From contig NZ_WMEX01000003.1 of assembly GCF_009856365.1 (NCBI RefSeq), forward strand, positions 186,001 through 250,000: 64,000 bases of DNA, in the 5' to 3' direction. The stretch is from Vreelandella halophila. GTDB taxonomy: Bacteria; Pseudomonadota; Gammaproteobacteria; Pseudomonadales; Oleiphilaceae. Position 1 is the stretch's first letter; every line of letters starts with the position of its first letter. Shown here piece by piece: positions 47,045-55,309 of this stretch. A model generated the notes under the pieces. That model saw only the letters and a program-made list of their open reading frames with translations, was not told the DNA's origin and did not search any database. Both the position numbers and the translations under genes were made by a program.

Positions 47045-48694
47045 ATGGCACAGCCCAAGACCCTGCCCGCCGCCGAGAACGCGCACAGCTACCCCCTGCT
47101 CATCAAACAGCTGCTGCTTTCCGGCCCGCGCTACAACCCGGACCAGGAGATCATCTACGCCAACCGCAGCCGCTACACCTACACCGACCTGGTCGAGCGC
47201 ATCCACCGCCTCGCCCATGTGCTCACGGATGCAGGAGTTAAGCCAGGCGACACAGTGGCAGTACTGGACTGGGACACCCCGCGCTACCTGGAATGCTTCT
47301 TCGCCATTCCCATGATCGGCGCTGTGCTGCACACCGTGAACGTGCGCCTGTCACCGGAACAGATCCTCTACACCATGAACCACGCCGAGGATGACCTGGT
47401 TCTGATCCACGATGATTTCCTGCCCCTGGTGGAGGAAGTCAGCGACCAGCTGGAAACCGTCAAGGGCACCATCCAGCTCACGGACAACAACGCCGCGAAG
47501 AAAACCCAGCTGGAAACCCACGGCGAATACGAAGCCCTGCTGGGCAAAGCCAAGCCCTGCTTCGAATTCCCGGATTTCGACGAAAACGCCATCGCCACCA
47601 CCTTCTACACCACCGGCACCACCGGCAACCCCAAGGGCGTGTTCTTCACCCACCGCCAGCTGGTACTGCACACACTGGTGGCCACCGGCACCCTGTCACA
47701 CTTTGATGAACAGCCCCTGCTGCGCTCCAGCGACGTCTACATGCCGATCACACCCATGTTCCATGTGCATGCCTGGGGGGTGCCCTACGCCGCCACCATG
47801 ATGGGTGTAAAGCAGGTCTACCCCGGCCGTTATGAGCCAGAGCTTCTGGTGGAGCTTCTGAAGACCCACAACGTCACCTTCTCCCACTGCGTGCCCACCA
47901 TCATGCAGATGCTCATGGCCACTGACGGCATCAAGACCGCGGACCTGAGCAACTGGCATGTTCTGATCGGCGGCAGCGCCCTGCCCAAGGGGCTGTGTGA
48001 TGCAGCGGCCAGGATGGGCATCAGCATGTACACCGGCTACGGCATGTCCGAGACCGGCCCACTGCTGACCGCCACCCACCTCAAACCCGAGGACCTGGAC
48101 CTGCCGCCGGAACAGCAGACGGAGAAGCGCATCAAGACCGGTGTACCGGTGCCCATGGCCGAGATCGAAATCCACGACGAAGACGGCAACCCACTGCCGA
48201 AAGACGGCGTGGCCCAGGGCGAAGTCGTGGCCAGGTCACCCTGGCTGACCGCCAGCTACCTCAAGAATCCCGAAAAGGGCGAGGAACTGTGGGCCGGGGG
48301 CTGGCTGCACACCGGCGACGTTGCCAGCATCGAGCCGGACAACACCCTGGTGATCAAGGACCGCATCAAGGACGTGATCAAGACCGGCGGTGAATGGATC
48401 TCCTCGCTGGACCTGGAGAATCTGATCAGCCAGCATCCGGCCGTGGCCGCCGCGGCGGTTGTGGGCCTACCGGACGAGAAATGGGGTGAACGCCCGCACG
48501 CCCTGGTGGTCCTGAATCCCGGCCAGGATGCCGACGCCGAGACCATCAAGAGCCATCTCCAGGGCTTCGTGGACAACGGCACCATCAACAAGTGGGCCAT
48601 CCCGCAGGGGATTGACTTCGTTGAGGACATCCCCAAGACCAGCGTCGGCAAGGTGAACAAGAAACTGATCCGGGACCAGCTCAGCAACGGCTGA
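47045..48694 (+). CDS. AMP-binding fatty acyl-CoA synthetase
   Basis: 549 residues of the ANL superfamily. The ATP/AMP signature FYTTGTTGNPKGVFFTHRQLVLHT, the MYTGYGMSETGPLLT motif and the C-terminal domain with GGWLHTGDVASIEPDNTLVIKDRIKDVIKTGGEWISSLDLE and a catalytic Lys near SVGKVNKK. The length and the lack of an N-terminal membrane segment match medium- or long-chain fatty acid-CoA ligases of the AlkK type. AGAGAGGCGC lies upstream of the ATG. Substrate chain length is not determinable. Confidence 0.88.
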   Translation: MAQPKTLPAAENAHSYPLLIKQLLLSGPRYNPDQEIIYANRSRYTYTDLVERIHRLAHVLTDAGVKPGDTVAVLDWDTPRYLECFFAIPMIGAVLHTVNVRLSPEQILYTMNHAEDDLVLIHDDFLPLVEEVSDQLETVKGTIQLTDNNAAKKTQLETHGEYEALLGKAKPCFEFPDFDENAIATTFYTTGTTGNPKGVFFTHRQLVLHTLVATGTLSHFDEQPLLRSSDVYMPITPMFHVHAWGVPYAATMMGVKQVYPGRYEPELLVELLKTHNVTFSHCVPTIMQMLMATDGIKTADLSNWHVLIGGSALPKGLCDAAARMGISMYTGYGMSETGPLLTATHLKPEDLDLPPEQQTEKRIKTGVPVPMAEIEIHDEDGNPLPKDGVAQGEVVARSPWLTASYLKNPEKGEELWAGGWLHTGDVASIEPDNTLVIKDRIKDVIKTGGEWISSLDLENLISQHPAVAAAAVVGLPDEKWGERPHALVVLNPGQDADAETIKSHLQGFVDNGTINKWAIPQGIDFVEDIPKTSVGKVNKKLIRDQLSNG

Positions 48695-48765
48695 GACAGC
48701 ACTGGTCGGCAACCCCCGACCTGGCGTATGGTTTCGAACACAAGCCCAAACCAAGGGAGTTGAAC

Positions 48766-49566
48766 ATGACAGGCACATTGACCCGTGTGGGTATTCCGCT
48801 TGCTCTAACCGCATTAATCGCCGTGCCGGCAACAGCGGCCGTCCAGACCCAGGAGATTGAGTACAGCGTCCAGGGTCAGACCCACACAGGCTACATGGCC
48901 TGGGATGACAGCGTCAGCGGGGAACGCCCCGGTGTTCTGGTGGTTCATGAGTGGTGGGGCCACGGTGAGTTCAGCCGCAACCAGGCGGAAAAGCTGGCGG
49001 AAGAAGGCTATACCGCTCTGGCGCTGGATATGTACGGCGAAGGCAAACACGCCGAGCATCCCGAGAAGGCCAAGGAGTTCATGGAGCAGGCCAGCAGCAA
49101 CATGGACCTGATGCAGGCCCGCTTCCGAACCGCCATGCAGCAGCTGCAGGAACACGACACTGTCGATCCTGACCAGATCGCCGCCCAGGGTTACTGCTTC
49201 GGGGGCGCCGTGGTCCTGAACATGGCCCGCCTGGGCATGGACCTGGAGGGCGTGGTGAGTTTCCACGGCAGCCTGGGCAGCCCCATCGAGGCGGAATCCG
49301 GTGAGGTGGAAGCAGCCGTGCGGGCCTATACCGGCGGCGCCGACCAGTTCGTCCCCTCTGAACAGGTTTCCGGCTTCGTTCAGGAAATGCACAGCGCTGA
49401 CGTGGACTACGCGCTGCGCAGCTTCCCGGGCGTCCAGCACTCGTTCATGAACCCGAAGGCGGATCAGTACGCCAGGGAGTTCGACATGCCAGTGGGCTAT
49501 GACGAACACGCGGCGGAAACAGCCTGGGAAGGGACCCTGCGTTTCTATGACGGGATCTTCGACTGA
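48766..49566 (+). CDS. Exported dienelactone hydrolase-family protein
   Basis: 266 residues: a signal peptide (about 1-25, GIPLALTALIAVPATAA) and an alpha/beta hydrolase of the DLH type. The nucleophile is Cys in GYCFGGAVVLN, with Asp in TGGADQFVP and His in GVQHSFMN. DLH enzymes open dienelactones; a periplasmic copy may act on other esters. ATG 48766 has GGGAG six bases upstream; TTG 48760 is too close to that SD. It lies 23 bases before the Mla cassette. Confidence 0.87.
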   Translation: MTGTLTRVGIPLALTALIAVPATAAVQTQEIEYSVQGQTHTGYMAWDDSVSGERPGVLVVHEWWGHGEFSRNQAEKLAEEGYTALALDMYGEGKHAEHPEKAKEFMEQASSNMDLMQARFRTAMQQLQEHDTVDPDQIAAQGYCFGGAVVLNMARLGMDLEGVVSFHGSLGSPIEAESGEVEAAVRAYTGGADQFVPSEQVSGFVQEMHSADVDYALRSFPGVQHSFMNPKADQYAREFDMPVGYDEHAAETAWEGTLRFYDGIFD

Positions 49567-49589
49567 CCAGCCATGGCCCCGGAGCCCCC

Positions 49590-50711
49590 ATGGCGGGGAC
49601 TGAACCGGGGCAGCTCCAGCGCGCCGACGACGGGCAGACGCTCCGGGCCACGGGTGACTGGACCCTGACCCATTACAGCGCCCTGCGCCGAAGCACAAGG
49701 GCCATCAGCAGCGCCCCCACCCAGGTGGTGCTCGACGGCATCCAGCATCTGGATACAGCGGGGGCCACCCTGCTGGCGGAACTGGTGGGCGGCGAGCGCC
49801 TGCGCCAGATCGCCGGGAACAGCCCGGAACTCCCGGAAGCCCGCCGGGCCCTGCTGATCACCGTGGCGAATGCCATGGCCGACTGTGGCACCCTGCCACC
49901 GGAGACCCGTTGGGGCCCCCTGGAGCTGCTGGCACGCATGGGCAAGGCGCTGACCGATGCCACCGCCAAGGCGCGGCTGCTGATCGGGTTCATCGGGGCC
50001 GTTATCGCCTGTGCCGGGCGCTGCCTGATCTCGCCCCGGCGCTGGCGGTTCACCGCGCTGCTGCACCACATGGAGACCACCGGCCTCAACGCCGTGCCGA
50101 TTGTTGCCCTGCTCACCTTCGCCGTGGGCGCGGTCATCGCCTACCTGGGTGCCACGGTTCTGGGCCAGTTCGGCGCCAGCGTCTACACCATCGACCTGGT
50201 CGCCTACTCCTTCCTGCGGGAATTCGGTGTTCTGATCACCGCCATTGTCATGGCCGGGCGCACCGCCAGCGCCTTCACCGCCCATATCGGGGCCATGAAC
50301 GCCAACGAGGAACTGGACGCCCTGCGCGCCCAGGGCCTGGACCCAGTGGAGCTGGAAGTCCTGCCACGGGTACTGGCCGTGGTGCTGGTACTGCCCATGC
50401 TCAGCTTCATCGCCGTACTCGCCGGTCTTGGCGGCGGTGGCCTCATTGCCCTGACCGTGGTGGATATTCCGGTTTCGCGCTTCATCACGGCCATCAGTGA
50501 AGTCCCGCTCAACCATTTCCTTGCGGGCCTGGTCAAAGCCCCCTTCTTCGCTTTCCTGATCGCCGTCATCGGTTGCCTGGAAGGCTTCAAAGCCGGGGGC
50601 AGCGCCCGCTCCGTCGGGGTACACACCACTTCCAGCGTGGTACAGTCGATTTTTGTGGTGATCCTTCTGGATGCCCTGGCGGCCATGTATTTCATGGAGA
50701 TCGGATGGTGA
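49590..50711 (+). CDS. mlaE: STAS-MlaE fusion, phospholipid ABC permease
   Basis: 373 residues. Residues 1-110 look like a STAS domain (DWTLTHYSALRRSTRAISS, VVLDGIQHLDTAGATLLAEL), the role MlaB plays as a separate protein in E. coli. Residues 115-373 are the MlaE permease (FIGAVIACAGRCLISPRRWR, LLTFAVGAVIAYLGATVLGQFGAS, EFGVLITAIVMAGRTASAF). MlaE moves phospholipids across the envelope with MlaF and MlaD. GGAG precedes ATG 49590. Confidence 0.92.
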   Translation: MAGTEPGQLQRADDGQTLRATGDWTLTHYSALRRSTRAISSAPTQVVLDGIQHLDTAGATLLAELVGGERLRQIAGNSPELPEARRALLITVANAMADCGTLPPETRWGPLELLARMGKALTDATAKARLLIGFIGAVIACAGRCLISPRRWRFTALLHHMETTGLNAVPIVALLTFAVGAVIAYLGATVLGQFGASVYTIDLVAYSFLREFGVLITAIVMAGRTASAFTAHIGAMNANEELDALRAQGLDPVELEVLPRVLAVVLVLPMLSFIAVLAGLGGGGLIALTVVDIPVSRFITAISEVPLNHFLAGLVKAPFFAFLIAVIGCLEGFKAGGSARSVGVHTTSSVVQSIFVVILLDALAAMYFMEIGW

Positions 50712-51502
50712 TGGATACCGCGCGCGGCGCCCTTATCGAGGTCAGCGGACTGAGTAACCGTTTCGGGGATCACAGGGTCCATGAGAATCTGGATCTGAGC
50801 CTGGACAAGGGGGAGATCCTGGGCGTGGTCGGCGGCTCCGGCTCCGGCAAGTCGGTACTGCTGCGCAGCATCATCGGCCTGCATGAACCCAATAACGGCC
50901 GCATCAACCTCGAGGGCGCCCCCCTGGACCACCGGGGCGCGCCGGATCCACGCCTGACCCGTCGTACGGGGGTGCTGTTCCAGCGTGGGGCTCTCTATTC
51001 CTCTCTGACCCTGTGCGAGAACATCTCGTTGCCCCTGCGGGAGAAGGCGGGCCTCGGAAAGGCCGATGCCGAAGCACTGGCGCTTACCCGGATCCGGCTC
51101 ACCGGCCTGGAAGCCAAGACCGCAAGGCTCTACCCGGAAGCCCTCTCCGGCGGCATGGTCAAGCGCGCCGCCCTGGCCCGGGCGCTGGCGCTGGATCCGG
51201 ATCTGCTCTTTCTCGATGAGCCCACGGCTGGCCTTGATCCCATCAGCGCCGCCGCTTTCGACGAACTGATCCTGACCCTGCGCGACGCCCTGGGCCTGAC
51301 CGTGTTCCTGGTGACCCATGATCTGGACACACTCCACCGCGTATGTGATCGGGTAGCCGTGCTCGGCCAGGGGCACGTAATGACCATAGGTACCCTTGAC
51401 GAGGTTGCCAACATGGACGATGAGTGGATCCGGGCCTACTTCCACGGGGCACGTGGCCGGGCGGCCATGCGCCAATCATCCACCAACCGGGAGAGTGCCT
51501 GA
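50705..51502 (+). CDS. mlaF: MlaF-like ABC ATPase
   Basis: 265 residues: Walker A GGSGSGKSVLLRSI, Q-loop FQRGALYSSLT, ABC signature LSGGMVKRAALARAL, Walker B LLFLDEPTAGLDPIS and switch His TVFLVTHDL. The C-terminal helix fits MlaF. ATG 50705 has GGAG five bases upstream and overlaps mlaE by seven bases; ATG 50711 is an alternative. It powers the MlaE permease. Confidence 0.94.
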   Translation: MVMDTARGALIEVSGLSNRFGDHRVHENLDLSLDKGEILGVVGGSGSGKSVLLRSIIGLHEPNNGRINLEGAPLDHRGAPDPRLTRRTGVLFQRGALYSSLTLCENISLPLREKAGLGKADAEALALTRIRLTGLEAKTARLYPEALSGGMVKRAALARALALDPDLLFLDEPTAGLDPISAAAFDELILTLRDALGLTVFLVTHDLDTLHRVCDRVAVLGQGHVMTIGTLDEVANMDDEWIRAYFHGARGRAAMRQSSTNRESA

Positions 51503-52444
51503 ATGGAGACCCGTGCCCATCACATCCTGATCGGGCTCTTTGCCATCCTGATGGTGGCCGGTCTGCTGCTGTTCGGCTGGTGGTTGTCGGAAGGCGGTCT
51601 CCATCAGAAGCAGGCGGAATACCGCATCATCTTCAATGAGGCCGTCTCAGGGCTCACCGTTGGCAGTAACGTCAAATACAACGGCATTACGGTTGGTCAG
51701 GTCACCTCGCTTGAACTCGATCCGCGCGACCCACGCCGGGTGCTTTCCCGCATCGAGGTGGACCCAAGCACGCCCGTCAAACAGAACACCCATGCCCAGA
51801 TCCAGCCCACGGGCCTGCTCTCCGGAACCGCCCATATCCGGCTCAGTGGTGGCACACCGAACAGCCTGGCCCTGGTGTCGGAACCCGGCACCACGCCGGA
51901 GATCCCGGCCCGTCCGTCGCCCTTCTCCCAGCTGCGCGAACAGAGCGGCGACATCCTCGCCAACATCAACCAGCTGGTGCAGCGCATGGAATCCCTGCTC
52001 TCCAGACGCAACCTGGAGAACATCGACCGGACCCTGGACGGCATGGCGGAACTGACCCGCAACCTGAACAACCAGCAGGAACGGATCAGCAGGACCCTGG
52101 AGACCTGGAACCGGACCGGCCAGCAAGCGCAGACAACCCTGAGCGAAGCACGGGCTCTGATCACGGATACCCGGCAGATGCTGAAGAAAGACGCGCCGCA
52201 GGCCCTGGCGGATACCGCGGAAGCCGCACGCGCCACACGCCGGGCGGTTACGGAGGTCGAGGCACTGGTCAGCGGCAACAGGGAAGCCCTGGAAAAGGCC
52301 ATGCAGGGGTCCGCCAGCCTGGGCCCGACCCTGGAGGAAATGCGCCGGACCCTGGGCGCACTGCGTGATCTCAGCCAGCGGCTGGAATCCGATGCGGCCG
52401 GCACCCTCTTCAATCGGGACAAACTCGAGGAATACCAGCCATGA
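51503..52444 (+). CDS. mlaD: MlaD-like MCE protein
   Basis: 313 residues: one membrane anchor (about 8-28), an MCE domain (about 38-115: YRIIFNEAVSGLTVGSNVKYNGITVGQV, GLLSGTAHIRLSGG) and a long helical C-terminus (about 150-313) unlike short E. coli MlaD. MCE proteins form hexameric lipid conduits. It begins at the base after the mlaF stop and overlaps the lipoprotein gene by four bases (ATGA). Confidence 0.92.
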   Translation: METRAHHILIGLFAILMVAGLLLFGWWLSEGGLHQKQAEYRIIFNEAVSGLTVGSNVKYNGITVGQVTSLELDPRDPRRVLSRIEVDPSTPVKQNTHAQIQPTGLLSGTAHIRLSGGTPNSLALVSEPGTTPEIPARPSPFSQLREQSGDILANINQLVQRMESLLSRRNLENIDRTLDGMAELTRNLNNQQERISRTLETWNRTGQQAQTTLSEARALITDTRQMLKKDAPQALADTAEAARATRRAVTEVEALVSGNREALEKAMQGSASLGPTLEEMRRTLGALRDLSQRLESDAAGTLFNRDKLEEYQP

Positions 52445-53049
52445 AACACACGGCCCATCTGCCGGCACGGCTTGTGATACTGCTTGCCGTCACCCTTGTG
52501 GGGGCCTGCAGCGTGCTGCCGGAACCCAACCGCTATGAGCTCTACCGGCTGCCGCCCTCCAGCCTGAACGAACAGCCCGTGGAGCCCAGCGCCACGTCAC
52601 TGGTGATCCGGGCCCCCAGGGCAGACGACCTCACCAGCAGCAACCGGGTGGTCGTACTCCGCGAGGGGCAGCGCCTGAGCGCCTGGTCAGGCATCCGTTG
52701 GAGCGCGCCGGCTCCGGAACTCTGGCGGGATCAGGTTCTGGACGCCTTCCACAACACCGGCGCCTTCCGCACACTGGGCATCCGTGATGACAACCTGAAC
52801 GCGGACCTGGCCCTGAGCGGCCATCTACGCGCCTTCCTGGTGGACCAGACCAGGGCAACGCCACGAGCCGTGATCCGGTTCGATGCGCAGCTGGTCGACA
52901 GACGGGAAGACGGCACCAGAGCCACCCGCCGGTTCAATGTCTCCGAACCGCTGGCGAAAAACACGCCCACGGCCGCAGCCCGCGCCATGGGCACGGCTAC
53001 CGACCGCATGGCCGAACAGCTACTGGACTGGATGGCGTCCGAACGCTAG
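52441..53049 (+). CDS. PqiC-like ABC transport auxiliary lipoprotein
   Basis: 202 residues with a lipobox (VTLVGAC, Cys about 24) and the PqiC/DUF330-type fold: YRLPPSS, SLVIRAPRADDLTSSNRVVVLREGQRLSAWSGIRW, VLDAFHNTGAF, ARRFNVSEPL. Such lipoproteins sit in the outer membrane and partner MCE proteins such as PqiB. It completes the STAS-MlaE, MlaF, MlaD cassette. ATGA-coupled to mlaD, and it overlaps the convergent lipoprotein gene by four bases. Confidence 0.88.
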   Translation: MKHTAHLPARLVILLAVTLVGACSVLPEPNRYELYRLPPSSLNEQPVEPSATSLVIRAPRADDLTSSNRVVVLREGQRLSAWSGIRWSAPAPELWRDQVLDAFHNTGAFRTLGIRDDNLNADLALSGHLRAFLVDQTRATPRAVIRFDAQLVDRREDGTRATRRFNVSEPLAKNTPTAAARAMGTATDRMAEQLLDWMASER

Positions 53050-54131
53050 CGCCCGAAGCCGAACGCCTCCCCGAAGCTGGAGCAGCGTTCATACCGGACC
53101 ACCTCACCGCTTTCCAGTTCCAGCGCCACCCGGTGATGGGTTCCGGTGTGGGGCCCGAAGCGCACCTCGCCATTACGCTCGGCACTGATGGCCACAACGC
53201 CACTGGCAGAGCAGGGGGCCTGTTGCTCCACCAGCCCCGTGCCGGTGGCGATATCCACCCAGCCCCCGAGCTCGGAACTGAACAGGCGCCCCTCAATCGT
53301 GGTCACGAAACGCGTGTTGAAGGAGGCGAAGTCACTGTCGCCCTCCCCTTCCTCCGGGGTGATCTCATCACGTACCCCCCTGAGAGCGGTATAGGTTTCG
53401 CCCAGCACCATCTCCATACGCTCGGTACTGCGCACCACACCGCCCTCAGCCGGGCGCAGGACCCGCTGCTCACCACGCAGAGCGATCGGCTGACGCTGGC
53501 TGCCTTCTCCCTGGTAGCCATGGACATCGAAGGACTCAATCACCTGCTCACGCCCTACCAGGGGGCGGAAGTCTCGCCGGTAATAACCGTTGAGCGATAG
53601 CATGGGGCCATCCCCAAAGTGACCACGGCACTGATCAAACTGGTAGAGCAGCTCCCTGGAGCCCGAGCGCTCGCCGTCCGGCCCCTGCCATTCCAGGTGG
53701 AAAACACCGCCGTCCGGGCAACGCCGGGTTTCACGGTCACCGCCTGAACCACCCAGATTCACGGCACCCTGAACATGGCTGGCCACGGGCGCCATGAAGG
53801 CCCGCGAGCGCATACGGTAGAACGCCGCCAGTGCGCGGCCCAGCGCCTCCGGCTCATCCAGCTGCGCGGGCCGGGAGACCTGCTCGCGTTGTTCAGCGAA
53901 GGAAGGTTTTGTCTCCCTGCTGCTATCGTCCGCGCCATCGCTGTTTTCCGCGGAGGCCGGTTCACTGGCGGCTTCATCCGCGGATTGGTGGGATTGTTGG
54001 CTCTGTTGGGGCACCTCGCCCACCCGCACAACCTTGGGGTCAACATCCGGCGGGCGAAGGCTGCAGCCTGTCAGGCCCACCAGCACCAGCGCTGCCAGCG
54101 CCAGTGCCCGACTTCCATCTGCTTTCAACAA
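53046..54131 (-). CDS. Uncharacterised lipoprotein
   Basis: 361 residues from TTG 54131 (AGG upstream); TTG 54128 is equally possible. The N-terminus is a lipoprotein signal (ALALAALVLVGLTGC), then a Gln/Ser/Glu-rich linker (about 40-90) and a beta-rich body with GRALAAFYRMRSRAFMAPVASHVQ, ELLYQFDQCRGHF and FDVHGYQGEGSQRQPIALRG, ending VRYERCSSFGEAF. I do not recognise the family. It is four bases upstream of DUF488 on the same strand side and overlaps the PqiC-like gene tail to tail by four bases. Confidence 0.7.
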   Translation of the reverse strand: MLKADGSRALALAALVLVGLTGCSLRPPDVDPKVVRVGEVPQQSQQSHQSADEAASEPASAENSDGADDSSRETKPSFAEQREQVSRPAQLDEPEALGRALAAFYRMRSRAFMAPVASHVQGAVNLGGSGGDRETRRCPDGGVFHLEWQGPDGERSGSRELLYQFDQCRGHFGDGPMLSLNGYYRRDFRPLVGREQVIESFDVHGYQGEGSQRQPIALRGEQRVLRPAEGGVVRSTERMEMVLGETYTALRGVRDEITPEEGEGDSDFASFNTRFVTTIEGRLFSSELGGWVDIATGTGLVEQQAPCSASGVVAISAERNGEVRFGPHTGTHHRVALELESGEVVRYERCSSFGEAFGFGR

Positions 54132-54135
54132 AGAT

Positions 54136-54573
54136 TCAACCTCGGTCGGCACCGGTGTCGGGGACCTGGTCCGCGTAACACACCGGTGAACTGGATTCGT
54201 TGGGGCCCATGGTCTCAGCCCACTCCTGTGCCAGAATCTCCGCCAATACCACCGCCTGGTTGTGCTCGCGGTCGCGGGCGGCATACAGGAGGGTCACGCA
54301 GCCCTTTTCCATCTGTTCCATAAGCCGGGAGAGCGCTTCAGGGCACTGGGCCAGCTCATCCCGGTAGGCCTCCCGGAACCCCTGCCAGCGTTCCGGGTCA
54401 TGCCCAAACCATTTGCGCAGTTCCGTGGAAGGTGCCAGCTCACGGCACCATTCATCCAGTGCCGCTGCCTGCTTGCTGATGCCCCGGGGCCAGACCCGGT
54501 CCACCAGCACGCGGTAACCATCGTCGTCGGAGACGGAATCATGGATCCGCCGGGTCCTGATCCGGTCTGTCAT
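54136..54573 (-). CDS. DUF488 family protein
   Basis: 145 residues. The motif YRVLVDRVWPRGISKQAAALDEWCRELAPSTELRKWFGHDPERW and YAARDREHNQAVVLAEIL are typical of the short DUF488 group (YeaO-like). The biochemical function is unknown. Its ATG overlaps the stop of the MliC-META gene by four bases (ATGA). The C-terminal ~20 residues (ESSSPVCYADQ) are extra relative to the core. Confidence 0.88.
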   Translation of the reverse strand: MTDRIRTRRIHDSVSDDDGYRVLVDRVWPRGISKQAAALDEWCRELAPSTELRKWFGHDPERWQGFREAYRDELAQCPEALSRLMEQMEKGCVTLLYAARDREHNQAVVLAEILAQEWAETMGPNESSSPVCYADQVPDTGADRG

Positions 54574-55241
54574 TCCGGGCCTCCTTCCGCGGATGCCGAG
54601 GCCCTGATCAACCCGTTGTCCTCACGACCAACGAGCACCAACGTTCCATCCGCTTCCATGCGAGCGTTTTCAACCCGGCTCAAAGCCCCGATAAACCGTT
54701 GCTCGAAGCCCATGACAGAAGACGGACAGGCCATCCGGGTGGTGGCTGCCCGCTCAATAATCAAGCGATCCCCGACACGTTCCCAGGCCGCCATGAAGTG
54801 GTTGCAGCCGGACCGCCCCGCAAGACGGCCCTCCGGCATGAAGTTCAGGGTGACCGGCCGTGCCTGTTCCGGTACCGACGCGTCCTCCACCGCGAACACA
54901 CGCCATTCGGGGGACTCCAGGCTCGCCCGGTCCGTATGCCTGCACTCGGGAAGACGCTCCCCGGCCAGGGTTACGGTAACCCGCTCGCCCTTGCTCCAGA
55001 ACTCGGTGTCGCCGGAACGGCTGCGGTACAGGGCCCCAGTGGCACTTTCCTCGCGCCTGAGTTCCCGCCTGCCGTCCTCCATGTGCAGCTGCAGCCGGTC
55101 TCCGGCAACACTGTACCCCAGAGTGCGGTCACCACAGCTCAGCTGGTGATCCGCCGCCTCAGTCCCCTCCGGCATCAACTGACAGGCCGGCAACGCCAGC
55201 ATCAGAACCAGAAGAGCAGGAACAGCCACGGGTATTCGCAT
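54570..55241 (-). CDS. MliC-META lipoprotein
   Basis: 223 residues: lipobox LALPAC (Cys 20), then an MliC-like domain (about 30-95: LSCGDRTLGYSVAGDRLQLHM, TEFWSKGERVTVTLAGERLPEC) and a META/HslJ-like domain (about 100-223: EWRVFAVEDASVPEQARPVTLNFMPEGRLAGRSGCNHFMAAW). MliC proteins inhibit C-type lysozyme; META/HslJ proteins are linked to antibiotic and heat resistance. GGAG precedes ATG 55241. It follows sulP by 68 bases and is coupled to DUF488. Confidence 0.85.
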   Translation of the reverse strand: MRIPVAVPALLVLMLALPACQLMPEGTEAADHQLSCGDRTLGYSVAGDRLQLHMEDGRRELRREESATGALYRSRSGDTEFWSKGERVTVTLAGERLPECRHTDRASLESPEWRVFAVEDASVPEQARPVTLNFMPEGRLAGRSGCNHFMAAWERVGDRLIIERAATTRMACPSSVMGFEQRFIGALSRVENARMEADGTLVLVGREDNGLIRASASAEGGPE

Positions 55242-55309
55242 GCACGGACTCCGGCAACCGCCTTTCAGAATGTGAAAACAGTATAAAGGCTTGATCGCCG
55301 GTTGTGGGA

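Noticed and set aside
48704-48721. 6-bp hairpin after the acyl-CoA synthetase gene as a terminator
   Set aside because: The stem is short and no U-tract follows, so it is too weak to call.
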